The notes: generated by a model from the sequence alone, not told the origin. 64,000 nt of DNA from Bryum argenteum (GCA_037043015.1 CM073321.1:21263001-21327000), one strand, 5' to 3'; shown: positions 45,789 through 58,342, counted from the stretch's first letter. Numbers and translations are program-made.

Positions 45789-48310
45789 TCAAACTGAAGA
45801 TCCATCCGATTGGCCAATCTGATCTACACTGCGAGTACGCGGTCTTTGACTTGGACGGGCAATTCGACCGCCCTCTTCATACTCTCGATCCACCGCTGCG
45901 ATTTCGCCTCTCATCTCCGCCTGCCAACTATCCTCCCCATCGTCGCCCGATTGCCTCTTCCGCTTTTTGCTAGAATCCACTTGTTTGTTACGTAAGATTT
46001 CCATAGCCTTCTCGATCTTTGCAACGACATCCTGTACAACACCTTCAAACTTATCCAATAATAGAAGTTGTGTGTCTTTTGGGTTTAAAAGACATTCTCT
46101 CCAAAATGTAATGGCGTCATCGATACGCATATCAAACTTCTTCACCACATCCCAATAAGAGACCTCCACATCTTCAAAAGAATTTTCCGATATCGAAGTC
46201 CGGTATATTGCGGCCTCCTCCAATTTCACGAGTACCAGAGCTCTTCCAATTAGAGTATGATCGTACTTCTTGTACTCCTCACCAAAGCTGGTTGAATCGG
46301 TTATTTCGTGCCACGAACCATCTTCTCCCTTTTCCACTTTCTTTGGAGGAAATCGAAAGAAACTGTTGTGTTCGACGCTCCAATGCCCTCCGAAATTACG
46401 ACAAAACAACTCTCGTTGCTCATCACCTTCAATATTCCTCGCCCTGATCTCTATTTCGTAATCTCGTGTCATCCAAAATAACTGATCATGATCCCTACCA
46501 AATTGAATGGCTAGTTGGTGTTTTGATTCGGATGTTTTCCAGTTAAGAGCATTTCTCCAATCAGAGTAGTTTAGAAATTTCTTTGGGTATTGATCCAATG
46601 GAAGATTCCATCGGTTGAACTCGTGCCCTGGTGGCATAAGATCTCGAATGCCCATCATCTCGTAGAATCTCGTGCTAAATGGGGAGCGACATACTGGACA
46701 TACCGATTTAGTCATCGCATATCGGCATATGCAAGTAACATGAAAGTTATGGCCACATTGGCCCAACGTGTATGTGCCCTCTGGACCAAATGATTTAGGC
46801 ACACCGCACATTTGTCCTTAAGTATTGCCGGAGGAGGGTCGCATGTGTTGATTACAATGCGAGCTGACTCTTGTAGGTGCAATGAGAATCTACTATACGG
46901 CGCCCATCCTTCCTCTATCTCCATGGTCCAATCAACATCATTGTTTCGTCCCATCTTAGAGTAGTTTGTACGCTCCATCATTTCTTCAATATCCCCCCAA
47001 GAAGTGACCTCTATGGGGTCATATCGTTTTTTCGATCTGTTCGTACAGAACTTCTCCAATGAAGCATCTACAACTTCACGTGATTCCTTTGATGTAGATG
47101 CAATCGATTTGAGATCTTCTTTTGCCCTCGAAACTAAGCTCCTCCTATCTTGAAGTCGATGAACCCATCCCAACCATGGTAGTATGCGTAGGTGAAGGTG
47201 GATTGTTGCCTCTGTAGAATCTACCGTTTTGGAGGTTTTCCGTAATGCCTCCAATTCAGCGACTGCCTCATCTCTCTCTTTACTTGTAGCCTCCAACTTC
47301 ATTGAGCATGCTTTTGCTTCCTCCTCCAATTTCGCAACTGTAACATCTCTCTCCTTCTTCACTGCCGCGAACTCCATCGCCCATGCTCGTTGTCGCTCAA
47401 TCTGTGCATCATCTATCTCCTTTTGTGATATTAACTTCAATTCTCCCGGAATTTCATCATCGTCATCATCGTCTATTTCGATAATGGTTTTTCCCTTATC
47501 TTCTTTACCATCCTCTTCACCAACCTCTTTGAGAAGAGATAAATCCCTGATATACGTCTTTCTCTTCTCTTTTTCACCATCCTCTTTACTTCCCGAATCA
47601 ATTTGTGAAAGAAAAAGACTATCAGAAGTCCCGATAATGGTCTTTCCCTTATCTTTATTACCATCCTTTTCACCATCCTCTTTACCATCGTCTTAACCAC
47701 CCGCATCACATTCTAGAACAACATGACTACATGAAGCCCCCTGAGTGTCATTCTGTGATGGAACATAGGTGAATCGGTCATCTTCTAAGTCTTCTACCGC
47801 ATCCTTTTGGCGCATTGCTTCTTGGTAATTTGCCTCATACTTGCTAGCAGGACCTTGGCCAAACAACCGCAATTCCCTGTAGAACTCGTCAAGGAGACGT
47901 TGCGTAATTTGTTGTTGTTTCTCCAGTTTCACAATGATTAGCTCAGTCTTCACTCGGTCCTTCAGTAAAGGATCAAACCGATCTACGAGTGCCTCAAAAT
48001 TGTTGGCAGCTAGTAGAACGTTGGGCATGACACCTGCAAAACTATGAGCCATCCCCACAAAACGAGGAGCCATATCCGCAAGTATTTCTGACCCCATCTT
48101 CAAGTTGTACTCTAGATTAGTTATCTGTTCACCCGTAGTCTCAGGCCAATGATTCCCTGACAAACCTTCCTTTTTATCTACCTCATTGCACCAATCTGCC
48201 AAACTTTTTGCTTTTTTCATCCACTCATCCAATGTGTTATCCGGTAGTTGATAACGCATATACCTCTCGAACTTTGGCGCCGCACCCGAATCGAGATCCA
48301 TGTCATCCAT
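45789..48310 (-). CDS. RING-finger, coiled-coil protein carried by the hAT element (disrupted)
   Basis: It starts MDDMDLDSGAAPKF at 48310. The first 205 codons are helical and charged. After an in-frame TAA (47693-47695) the same frame continues as a Lys/Asp/Glu-rich linker, then a coiled coil (KERDVTVAKLEEEAKACSMK; KERDEAVAELEALRK). A RING-type finger follows: CAVC...GQCGHNFHVTC...CPVCRSPF. The frame shifts by one inside the finger (about 46800), then stays open to 45789, ending with a basic patch (SSKKRKRQS). The intact protein would be roughly 840 residues. RING proteins are usually ubiquitin ligases, so a role in turnover of host or transposon proteins is an inference. Upstream codons (EAGPSEPRETRAPTS) look coding too, so an upstream exon is possible. 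Confidence 0.6.
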
Positions 48311-48852
48311 GGCAGAAGTTGGTGCTCTGGTTTCCCGTGGTTCACTTGGCCCTGCCTCCTCTGATGTTGGTACCGGGGTGTGAGGTTAAATCCCGGTGTT
48401 CCGGTTTCTAACTCACAAGTGGGCCGTGGGGTGGGTTGCAAGCAATACAACCTTCCAAGCAATGGACACTAAACTTCATTCATGCATACAATTTCTAATT
48501 TGAAGTCAACAAAGAAGCACGACCATTCAATCAAGTCTCAATTTAATTCCAACAAGTAACTCCCGTAGTGAAGTGAGTTCTCCAAAGCATACCTAGGAGG
48601 TTCAAATAGCCCTCATTTGATCACCAAGGGCCTAGGGCTCAATTGTGGGCACAAAACGAACAAAATGAACACGCAAGGCCTCCAAAACGCATGTGGACCA
48701 AGAGGTCCAGCACACAAATTAGGATTGGAAGAGGTTGCAAATCACACCTAAACACCTTCTACCTTAATCCTAAGCACCCCCTCACATATGAATGCTAACA
48801 ATCCACTAGGCATACAATTCAACACTCCTAACACAATTTAGGTTTAATTGGG
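48311..48852. other. Upstream region of the RING gene
   Basis: A short coding-like stretch (48311-48380) extends upstream in frame from the RING gene ATG; the rest shows no feature. Confidence 0.3.
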
Positions 48853-48859
48853 GAATGTT

Positions 48860-49020
48860 GGGCAGCGCTTCCGCACTCGACCCTAATCCCCTAAATTTTA
48901 ACTTAAAGTTTACTGGTTCAGCCCTTAAAACGGGCAGCGCTTCCGCGCTAATGACAAATTACCGATTTTTTCACTTAAATTTATAAATTTCAGCCTAAAT
49001 TTTGGGTAGCGCTTCCGCGC
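48860..49020. repeat. Three tandem 72-bp repeats with GCGCTTCCGC core
   Basis: GGGCAGCGCTTCCGC occurs at about 48860 and 48932 and GGGTAGCGCTTCCGC at 49004, spaced 72 bases. Each is preceded by AT-rich text (TTAAA or TAAATTT and CAGCC). Confidence 0.7.
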
Positions 49021-49129
49021 CACCCTTAAACACAGTACCCCCTAATTACACGTCTAACATTCCAGCAAGCTTATTCATTCAAATAGACAACCATCACACA
49101 CATAAGATAACATAAATCACAAACAACAA

Positions 49130-49708
49130 TCAAACAATCAATTTTTTGGCAATTACTTTCGCCATTTTCAACATAGAGGTCCACAAATTTCTACTAAGTA
49201 CTCTAACAACCAACCATAAATCAGTACAAACAAGGAAGGAGGAAGGGGGCTCCCTCAGTCTGCTGCCACCAGTAAGGTCCCTTCGGTAGAACGACGTTTT
49301 CTCCCTCGTCCTTGCTCCAATGGGGGCGAGCTTGGTCCCGTTAGAAAGAAAACTCGACAATGCTCCTGGATCTCTAAGGCACGCCCCCCAATTCCTTGCC
49401 AATCGTGAGATCTCGTCCTTCAAAGCCGACCCTTCAACTCTGCCGTCACCAGTAAGGGTACTTTGGTAGAATTGCGATTTCTCCCTCGTCCTTGCTCCAA
49501 TGAGGGCAAGCTTGGTCTTGTTGGAAAGAAAACTTGACAACGCTCCTAGATCTCTAAGGCACGCCTCCCAATTCTTCGTCAATCGTGAGATCTCGTCCTT
49601 CAAAGTCGGCAGCCACTCCCAAATTGAAAACTCCAACCCTTCTATCTTCTCCTCCAACCTACCCACACTCACACCCACATGCAACGAATCCACACATCCT
49701 ACTTGCAA
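49130..49708 (-). repeat. Open frame made of two 180-bp tandem copies
   Basis: 192 open codons in which LKDEISRLTKNWEACLRD...LSSFLSNKTKL...GARTREK appears twice with changes (copies at about 49435-49615 and 49255-49434). The repeat length is a multiple of three, so the frame survives duplication. It lies within the hAT element between the RING and zinc-finger genes. It may be a decayed exon; coding is not established. Confidence 0.45.
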
Positions 49709-50013
49709 GTTTTTGTGTTAGACCACCCAACTCTATTTTGCATAGTTCAACCTAAGAAAACTTTCACACACACACACACCCTCTTCCCCACATGGGGAGA
49801 GAGAGAGACACACACTCTCTCCAACCCTAGCCCAACGGTAGGGAGAAAACCAACTCCACTACATCCATCCAACATTTCATCCACCGGTCTTCTAACCCCT
49901 TTTCCTCTTTCTAACTTTTTAGAACTAAAACCATTGAGGATTTTGATTCTAACAAGTCCGGATTAGCGAGATAGGACTCCAAGACTTTCTACTATATGCC
50001 GAAGTTTGAAACT

Positions 50014-51008
50014 AAAAGGGTAAAACATAAGAATAAGCATTATATAACGCGCGTAAATAATCAAAACCTTGCGGGAAGGGTTTTCCCGCCGAGGTGAACC
50101 ATCTCAAGGGTTCACACGGGGTTTCACGAGGTTCTTCAACTACGTTTGCACCTTCGAGCCTATCAGTTATAGTTGGTTCTACGATTGGAGCATCCGTAGC
50201 AACCATATTCCTTCCATCCTCCTGATGTGTCGTGGTTGTTGGAGGAGATTCCTTCTCCGTCGTCTCATGAGTTTTCCTCCTCAAGTACTGCAATAAGGCC
50301 TTTGTAGAGTTTGATTCTGGATCAAACCTATCAGGGATATCCTTTTGATTTCTCCCGGTTCGAAGAGGTTATGCACTACTCGCCGTGAATGTGCTCCAGT
50401 TCACCTTCCGCTTCAATATGAGCTCAGCATACACCATGGTCAAGAGCGTATATGAAAAATAACCCTTGCTCTTGGGACGAGTTCCAAACAATGCCACCCA
50501 AACTTCTTCAGCACGATGAAGGAAGTGATCATCCGTGCATGTTTGAGGGTTGCAAGTAAAATTATTGGTATTAACTTTGTGACATTCTCGAGGCCAAAGT
50601 TTCCCAATGTGATACATCTTCACATATTTCTTGCACGTCGCCATTCTCCAGTATTCCTCCGTTTCATTGGCCCAACCGCTCTCAGCTTTGATGGCCTCAT
50701 TATCCAAGATATCGTAGTGCAACTCATGTCTCGCTCCTTTTGGTTTCACTCTCTTTGACGGTGTCTCATGTAAAACCAACTCAGTCCCCACCAATCCTGC
50801 GTTTGTGTTTTTACGTCGCGAGTGACCTCAAGGTCATTGAGAATCGGTCCATGTTCGTGTTATCAATATCCGTCGCCATGAAGAATAGGGAGTATTTAAA
50901 ATACCCCGAAGATATCCCAAGTATGCAAAAATTCGATGCATTCGATGCAAGTATCACGCTGACTTCCCCCGCCACCACAAATGCAGCACACGAGAAGCTA
51001 ATGCCCAC
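50014..51008 (-). pseudogene. BED-like zinc-finger protein 1 of the hAT element (decayed)
   Basis: The N-terminus MATDIDNTNMDRFSMTLRS follows a GC block and a GATAAAA box. After a frame change the body reads LVLHETPSKRVKPKGARHEL, then WRMATCKKYVKMYHIGKLWP and a His/Cys-rich segment (TCTDDHFLHR). After an in-frame TAA (50369-50371) the frame continues to YNAYSYVLPF-stop. The CKKxVKMYHIxKLWP motif is shared with the gene at 56417. There the finger has CxxC (CTMC), while here the first Cys is replaced by Met. It is probably a DNA-binding accessory of the element. It might be the 5' part of the RING gene, as both are on the minus strand and share an EPRET motif at the possible junction. Confidence 0.5.
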
Positions 51009-51073
51009 GGTTGCAGCTCAGTTGAGATGGATGAATACAAGGAGAAGTGAGGGGAAATGAGGCCCCAAAGGCC

Positions 51074-51080
51074 TTTTATC
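51074..51080 (-). promoter_or_regulatory. TATA-like box of zinc-finger gene 1
   Basis: Minus strand GATAAAAGGCC, between the GC block at 51099-51377 and the gene start. Confidence 0.45.
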
Positions 51081-51098
51081 CCCCCTCCCTCCCAACCC

Positions 51099-51377
51099 TA
51101 GAGACCGGCCGCACGGACAGGTCGCTCGGCCAATCACGGCCGCGACCGTCTTGGCCGGCGGTCCGGCCGACCGATCGACGCGTGGCGGTCGATCCGGCGA
51201 CCGATCGGGGCCGGCCGATCGTGGCCGGTCGTTCGGGCCGGCCGGTCGCTGCCGACCGGCCACGATCGGCCGACCGATTACGACCGACGGATGTGGCCGG
51301 CCGATCCTGGCCGCTCGATGTCGGCCGACCGATGCCGGTCGACCAACGCGCGTCCGACCGTCTGGCGGGCGTCTGCG
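51099..51377. repeat. Internal GC block with CGACCGGTCGG-type words
   Basis: Dense CGACCG, GGCCGACCGATC and CGGCCGGTCG words, same style as the subterminal blocks. It lies directly upstream of zinc-finger gene 1. Confidence 0.65.
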
Positions 51378-51430
51378 GTTTTTTTAATTTTTTTCAAATT
51401 TTTTTTTCAAATTTTTTTAAAAATAAATAA

Positions 51431-51566
<136 letters not shown>

Positions 51567-51574
51567 AATTCTCT

Positions 51575-53000
51575 TACATAGCATAGGATCCTTTTTTATT
51601 TCGCAAAGTTTTTGTTATTTGATTCTCGAATAATATTACACACTTTGAAAAAGGAATCCTATGTTGATTTAAAAATGCAATATATTATTTTCTCACGGAT
51701 TCATCTTAATTCTAAATTTTAAGTTCATAACCATTTTGAGTGGACTCTTTAAAGTGTAAATCTTCACAAATTCATAGATGTTTCAAACATAAGGCATTCA
51801 TTTGGTTTCGAATCAATATCTTTCTTCTCTATATTCCTTTTGTAATTTAATTGACGATTGGCTTCATGAATCAAACTTTTAACCACATGACCTACAACAG
51901 TAACTCTATTCCAATATTGCATGGTTTAGAATGTCAATTGGAGTATCCTCATCTTAATGTAGGACACTTATTTTAGAACTCATCCTAAAGAGTTATTCAT
52001 ACATCCTAAACCATAAACCACAAATCCTATCCACAAGTGATTTTATCCACTAGATACTCTAAATGAAGAAGAGATGCCTATTTAAAATTTTATTTTTCAA
52101 AACAATCAATCGAAGGAAGAGTTAATTCGGAAATTACTAGAAATTGTGAAGATTAATTTTGTAATCTCTCAAGGCTACCCTTGTGAAATTGACAAACATT
52201 TTGACTTGGGTCACTTAAGAACTGAAGTAGTAAATTGTTCATGAACATATTTCCAAAAAAGAATTTCAAACAAAGACTAAATTTAACTGCCCTTAATGGA
52301 CTTCAGACCTAAATATTCTAGATGTAGGTTGTAAATCTGGAATTTGGATATGCAAATTTTACCACATGCACTTTGCGGTCTAAGGAGCACCTAGAAAAAA
52401 TTTAATAAAAAATTATTACTTTTGACCTCTTCATATAAGCTGCCCGAAATAGGAAACCTCCACTTTGGTGTCCATGGATCTTTAGGGGTTAAGAAAGAAT
52501 ATTTTAACAGTAATAAATTAAGGTGTACAATCAAAAGCATGGTCTCTAACTTATAATAAGAATTGGCCCCATTGCCTTTGCTTTCCTTATAAACAGGGGC
52601 ATCAACTCTCAATGCCTTCACAAATGAGAAAATTGACCACACTATATTGATTGTTAAAAGTTTACTTCGATTCAAGCCAATTGGGCACAACAACTCAAAA
52701 AGTGAGTGTATTGGCGTGGAGATTTGCTCGCCTTAACTCCCCTTGAAGAGAGTCCCTTACTATGAATATATTTAAAGCCAAGAGTATCTTTGTCATAAAA
52801 CATTCTCGCGTGGGACAAAGAGATATTCCCGACATTCTCTTGTCAGAAAATTCCCTGTCCATATTTAGACGCCACGTGGATCATACAGGCTAAATATAGT
52901 ACTTTTGAAAATGCAGGTATGCAAGGCGAGGAAGTGATCGAAGTTGTGCAAACGGGGAGTTTGGGGAGAGGCAAGAGGAGGAGGGGGAAGGGGGGATGCG
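51575..53000. repeat. Duplicated noncoding tract, copy 1
   Basis: It starts CATAGGATCCTTTTTTATTTC and ends GCAGGTATGCAAGGCGAGG...GTTGTGCAAACGG before a GC block. The same landmarks recur in order at 53285-55925, including GAATCCTATGTTGATTT, AATTGGCCCCA(T), AAAGAGTCCCTTA, AGACGCCACGTGGA and TTTTGAAAATGCAGGTATGC. No gene is supported. Confidence 0.75.
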
Positions 53001-53008
53001 GAAGGAGC

Positions 53009-53200
53009 GACCGACCGGTCGCCCGGGGGACGTGGTCGGTCCCCAGACCGGTCGGCGGTCGCCGGGCCGGTCGGCGGATCGCCGGGCCGGTCGGCGGTCG
53101 CCGCTGGCCGATCGCCGGACGCGCCGGCCGATCGCCGATCGCCGGGCGGTCGCCGACGCCGCTGGCGGCCGCCGCGCGCTGCCGATGGCGGCCAACCGAT
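53009..53200. repeat. Internal GC block without an adjacent gene
   Basis: GACCGACCGGTCGCC and GGCGGTCGCCGG words. It ends the first duplicated tract and is followed by a T homopolymer (about 53219-53247). The gene that such blocks precede elsewhere is absent here, so this looks like an orphan copy made by the tandem duplication. Confidence 0.65.
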
Positions 53201-53215
53201 ATAACCGACATGATG

Positions 53216-53257
<42 letters not shown>

Positions 53258-53274
53258 CCTTAAATATATAACTA

Positions 53275-55925
53275 AAATAAGATAAAATTGCATAGGATCC
53301 TTTTTTTATTTCTCAAAGATTTCATTACTCGATTTTCAGTAATTACTACACAATGAAAAAGGAATCCTATGTTGATTTCTGAAATGCTAAGTATTCTTTT
53401 TTCACGGATACATTTGAACTTTAAATTTTAAGTTCATAACCATTTCGAGTGGACTCCATAAAAGTATAGATCTTCACGAATTCAAAGATTTTTCGTACAA
53501 ACACTACTTCAGTACTCATACGTTATGATCTATGAGGCTCTATGAATCAAACTCTGAGCCACATGACCTACAATAGTAACTCTATTCCAATATTGGTTTA
53601 AAATAGGCTATGAGATTGAAGACTCTGGAATCTAAATACCTATGTTGATGTTGAATATTGTACCTATATATTCTTTGCAATAAATGTGTAATTTATTCCA
53701 TGTCAATTACATCTTCAATCAAAAATGATAAATACAAAATAGATTATTTTGCACTTAATAACTATGCGATGTAGAGAAGTGCAACTTGTATCCATGTAAA
53801 ATATAATTGAGAACTACACCATACATACAGTAATCCATTATTTTACATCAACACACAATTGTGTTTGCAAAGCTTTGCAACACAAAAACTAGGATTAAAA
53901 TGAAATCCACCCCAAATCCTCAAGACCATAAACCCTAAACCCTAAACCCTATACCCTAAACCCTATACCCTAGAGGCCTACATAGTAATTCATACATCTT
54001 TAACCAAGAACTTAAAGTTTATCCACTAGAGAATGTATCCATTACATACTGTAAATGAAGAAGTGATGGCTCTTGAAAATATTCTATTCCCAAATCAATC
54101 AATCATAGTATACGAATAATCAATTTGATATAACATCTTATCCTAGTACTAATGTACTATACTTGTACAGTATCAAATATGCTTAAAAATTTAGAAGTTG
54201 ATGCCATTATTGCCATATGTTAAACACTTATAGGGTAGGATATTTTTTAAAATTTATTTGTCTCCCTATTTATTTCTCTTATTTTATGATTGCAAAAATA
54301 GTAACAATGAAAACTTATTTCAATTACCTTTGTAAGAGGGAAATAAGTAACTATTCAAATCCATACAATAAGAATAATGCTACAATTAATCATATGTACT
54401 TGATTATATATATTCTCCTATGTTAGTTGAAGGTTGTCAAACAAAAAATAGCGAATAATAGAATTAATTGTTTATGCACCATATTTTTTATAATAAGTAC
54501 TACTAATTAGAATACACAACGATGGAGTAATTTCCAAATACCCATCAATTAATATAGACCATACAATGTGGAAATGTTAAGGCCCAAATAGAAAGTCTAA
54601 ATATTGACAAACTCAGTAAGACCAAAGTTATAAAAAGTAAATGCTCACACATGATCACCTACATTTCATATATACTTGGATCTCTCCAATGTGAGACATC
54701 AATATACTCTCCCCAAGGACTAGGTAAAATTTATGGAATGTAATCAGAGGGGATTTAGGGCCACCTCAGGGTACACAATATGGGGCAAGTCATGAATGGG
54801 GGCCAAGACATGGCAAAATCTCCTAGTGAGAATGGATAAATTTTTGACAAAAGTTGGGAGATAGAAGAAATGAATGTGAATCCATGGGAGCTTGCAATAC
54901 TAGCACTCACCACTATGAATTATGATGAAACCACCTAAATGCGGGAGGCAAAGATTCTTGCCTTTATAAAGATCTCACCTCCCTTGCATTTACATTATGT
55001 GTACATATTTAGGGTGCCCGCCTTTAGGCTTCTCCTTATAAAATTTGTATTTCTTTATGTGTGTGCTTTAAAAAAGCACATAAATAGGGTTAGCTTGTCT
55101 TTTTCTATTTCCTATCCGTGAAAAATAGTAACCCACTCCTTTCTCACACCAAGTATATAGATTCCCTCAATTTTCCTTAAGTGTACGAGAATAGGTGGTT
55201 TCACTATGAAGGGGCTATGTCCAATATTTTTGGATATAGTTTATAATTTCAACCATAAGATCTTGAGTAAACTACCATATGTAGTAGTGTGAAATCTTCA
55301 ACCGTTGGATCATCACTAGATGCGAGATCATAACATTTGAATCTGAATATGAAACATTTTTTGGCCGTGACGATAAAAGACGAAATGGTGGCCATGGTTG
55401 TTAAGGTGTTAGGGAAGAATAATTCCAAAAAATAAAAATTAAAAAATAAATGTGTACAAAAAATAAACATGGACTCTAGTTAATAATAAGAATTGGCCCC
55501 ATGGCCTTGGCTCTCCTTCTAGACATGGGCTTCAACTCCAAAGGACTTCATGACTCGGAAAATTGGCCCCACTAAATTGGTTGTTAAATGTATTGTTCAA
55601 TTAAAGCTAATTCGGCAACATAACTCAAAAAGTGCGTGAATTGGCTTGGAGATTTGTTGGCCTTCCCTCCTCTTGCAAAGAGTCCCTTATTATAGATTTA
55701 TTTAAAGCCGATAGTATCTTTGTCATAAAACATTCCCGTTTATGACGAAAAGACATTCCCGACATTCCCTTGTCAGAACATTCTCTGTCCTTATTTAGAC
55801 GCCACGTGGACCAAACAGGCTAAATATAGAACTTTTGAAAATGCAGGTATGCAAGGCGAGGAAGTGATCGAAGTTGTGCAAACGGAGAGTTTTGGGGTGA
55901 GGCAAGAGGAGGAGGGGGAAGGGGG
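53275..55925. repeat. Duplicated noncoding tract, copy 2 (with extra insert)
   Basis: The same landmarks as copy 1, but about 1.2 kb longer because of added AT-rich sequence in the middle (roughly 53600-55400). It leads straight into the GC block and zinc-finger gene 2. Confidence 0.7.
53929..53972. repeat. Degenerate plant telomere-like repeat
   Basis: Six tandem units of AAACCCT/TATACCCT, matching the CCCTAAA plant telomere repeat with T substitutions. It is too short to be a telomere, and may be an internal telobox array or a trace of end repair. Confidence 0.75.
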
Positions 55926-55937
55926 GACGCGGAAGGA

Positions 55938-56265
55938 TCGACCGACCGGTCGCCCGAGGGATGTGGTCGGTCGCCGGCCCGGTCGCCGGTCTCCGGCCCA
56001 GTCGCCGGTCGCCGGCCCGGTCGGATGGCCTGATGCCGGTCGCCAGGCCGGTCGGCGGACCGGTCGCCGGTCGGCGGGATCGGTCGGCCGGGATAAGCGG
56101 CCCCGACGACCGACGGCCGCGCCATCGACGGCCCCGTCGACCGTCGGACGTCGACCCGATCGGTCGTCTCTGCGGTGATCGCCGGCCGCGGATCGCCGAT
56201 TTGGCGACGGCCGGCGGGGATCGGACGGCCAGTGCTACCGGCCAATGGCGTCCGATCCCGTCCCG
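55938..56265. repeat. Internal GC block upstream of zinc-finger gene 2
   Basis: Many GTCGCCGG, CCGGTCGG and GACCGACGGCC words. It lies between the duplicated tract and a TATA-like box. Confidence 0.65.
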
Positions 56266-56269
56266 CCGG

Positions 56270-56277
56270 CATAAATA
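56270..56277 (+). promoter_or_regulatory. TATA-like box of zinc-finger gene 2
   Basis: GGCATAAATAGAAGG lies immediately after the GC block and about 140 bases before the ATG at 56417. Confidence 0.5.
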
Positions 56278-56416
56278 GAAGGGGAGGCGCTCATTGTCCC
56301 TCACTCTGGTGAACGAGCTGTACGTTGCGGCTTTTTTTAAAGCTGCATCGATTGCGTTACTCAGAGTCCGTGTGGGTCACCCACGCCCACACTGTGCATA
56401 CTTGTCGCTGCTGGGA

Positions 56417-57602
56417 ATGGCGCCGAAGTTTTCACGTTCGAGGGGCGAGGCCAAGTCTCCACGACCAAAGGGCGACCCCCCAAAAATGGATTGGGAAGCA
56501 TGGAGTGACCCAAGCTGTGTTGCAGAGCCGGGTTGGCGAGAGGAGAGGGCGGACATTTGGAATTGCACCATGTGCAAGAAGTAAGTGAAGATGTACCACA
56601 TCATGAAGTTATGGCCATGGCACGAAGCAGAGAAATATGGTCCTCGTCGTGAAGGCCCAGTGAAGAGTTGCAAGAGCGACCATTTTGCGCACAGATATCA
56701 CGAAGTCACAATTGCGCTTGGAATCAAGAACACAAGGCCGAATTGATGTTGTATTCTACCATGGCCATGGTGTGGGGTCTGAAATAGTCCCGCACAAGGA
56801 CATTGACTGAACCACTTGTGATAGGTTTGATCGTACATTTATTGGATCGCAGCAACCGATTCATTCCCACAAATTGGATGGGACCAAGCGATTGTTATAC
56901 TACGTATTCGTGAACGTTCACCGATATGGATGCCCAACTTCAACAACATGGAACTCCAAGGGCATATGGGGGCACTCAAGAAGACTCAAACCATGACGAT
57001 CGTCAAGCACCGGATCCTTTGGCACAGAAGTGAGGGGTATTACCATGGAAACCACCATTTCAATACTCGGTGAGTTATATGCCACCTCATCAAAGAAACA
57101 CGCGTGCGGGCCGAACGCGAGTACGGTAGAGGTGGATCTAGTTCGAACTACCCATCTCCAATGTATACGGGAGGTACACATGGTTTAGGAGTTGAGCGGG
57201 GCGGATCCACCGCTCAATGCAACTCAAGCCCAACTCATCCTATAAACCCATACAATCGTGGGAACCAATACGGTACAACATTCGGAAGTCCCGAGTACCG
57301 TAGGCCATCACACCAAGGAAACATACGAGTATGGAGGTCAATATGATAGAAGATCGACGTTGTTGGCTACACAAATTATGGATATGGTCAGAATGCATAC
57401 GGAAGTAACGACCTGCCTTCAGCACCTTATCTATCTCCGGAGGACGAAGAGGCGAGGTACCAACGAGATCTGCAACAAGCCACACTTCTAAGTCAGCAGG
57501 AATACATTGAACAGCTTGAAGCCGAAAGAAACTTTAGGCAAACGTACTTGTTTGGAGAATCTTCTCGAGGACCACCTTCTTACTTGCGCAAGTCGTCGTA
57601 AA
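56417..57602 (+). pseudogene. BED-like zinc-finger protein 2 of the hAT element (decayed)
   Basis: MAPKFSRSRGEAKSPRPKG is followed by DIWNCTMCKK, an in-frame TAA (56582-56584), then VKMYHIMKLWPWHEAEKYG and CKSDHFAHRYHEV. Gene 1 has Tyr at the position of the TAA, so TAT or TAC changing to TAA is the simplest origin. The middle is interrupted by more stops and frame changes. The end is recognisable as a Tyr/Gly/Ser-rich tail (YGYGQNAYGSNDLPSAPYL) and a Gln/Glu-rich helix (LLSQQEYIEQLEAERNFRQ) up to TAA at 57600-57602. It is most like a BED-finger protein related to hAT transposases; no catalytic core is visible. Confidence 0.5.
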
Positions 57603-58342
57603 CACGATGATGAAGAATCGGATTAAGAATGACAAATCATCATACATAGTGTCATTATAGTGAAGGTTATGTAGTTTTTGGCAACGGATAATGTCTACAC
57701 CATTATCGCCTTGCTAGGGGCCAATTTTGAGGATACAGAAATCCATATTTTGTTTATGAATGGATTATCCAATATCGGACTATATCGTTGTATATTAATA
57801 TACTATGCAATTTGTTATTTCAAGGATTTTATCGCGATGTCTTTGTATTTTATACTATAAGTTCACTTGGTGGTAATAATTTCTTCTGTTTGGCTCTAAG
57901 CCTTTTTTCACAGTCTCACACTCTCACCTAATACATAATATGTTCATCAATTCATTAAAAAAAAAGCATATGTAAGAAAAGTCATATTATGCTTGACTTG
58001 ACTTTGGACAAACCATTAATATCGCAACTACGCAAGGTTGATGTAATGAAGAAGTTCCACAATTCATTATACATTCTCAAATATTGTTCATGAAGATTTG
58101 GAGATATTTCTATTGAAGGTAAGAAGTAATAAAATAAAATAACAAACAATGGAGAAGAAGTCATTCATTAGAATCAGTGCAAGGTATATATAAACAAGAA
58201 TGTACTTGAAGCCGATACATATTGAAGGCATGTAATACATTTTACTACAAAAATTTGCCTACATCTACATCAGAACTTCAATGAAAAATCTAAAAATCTA
58301 ATAAAGCCGCAAGAACTAAAAGAAATGCGCATAACTAATTTG
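57603..58342. other. AT-rich spacer between zinc-finger gene 2 and the kinase gene
   Basis: It lies between two convergent 3' ends. No gene or repeat supported. Confidence 0.4.

Noticed and set aside
45424-45792. A 122-codon minus-strand frame with an Ile/Tyr repeat
   Set aside because: It is the translation of the TA microsatellite and has no other support.
49740-49830. CA and GA microsatellites as a functional site
   Set aside because: Short simple repeats with no further evidence.
57104-57491. Independent genes in the 57.1-57.5 kb region
   Set aside because: The frames belong to the decayed C-terminal half of zinc-finger gene 2.
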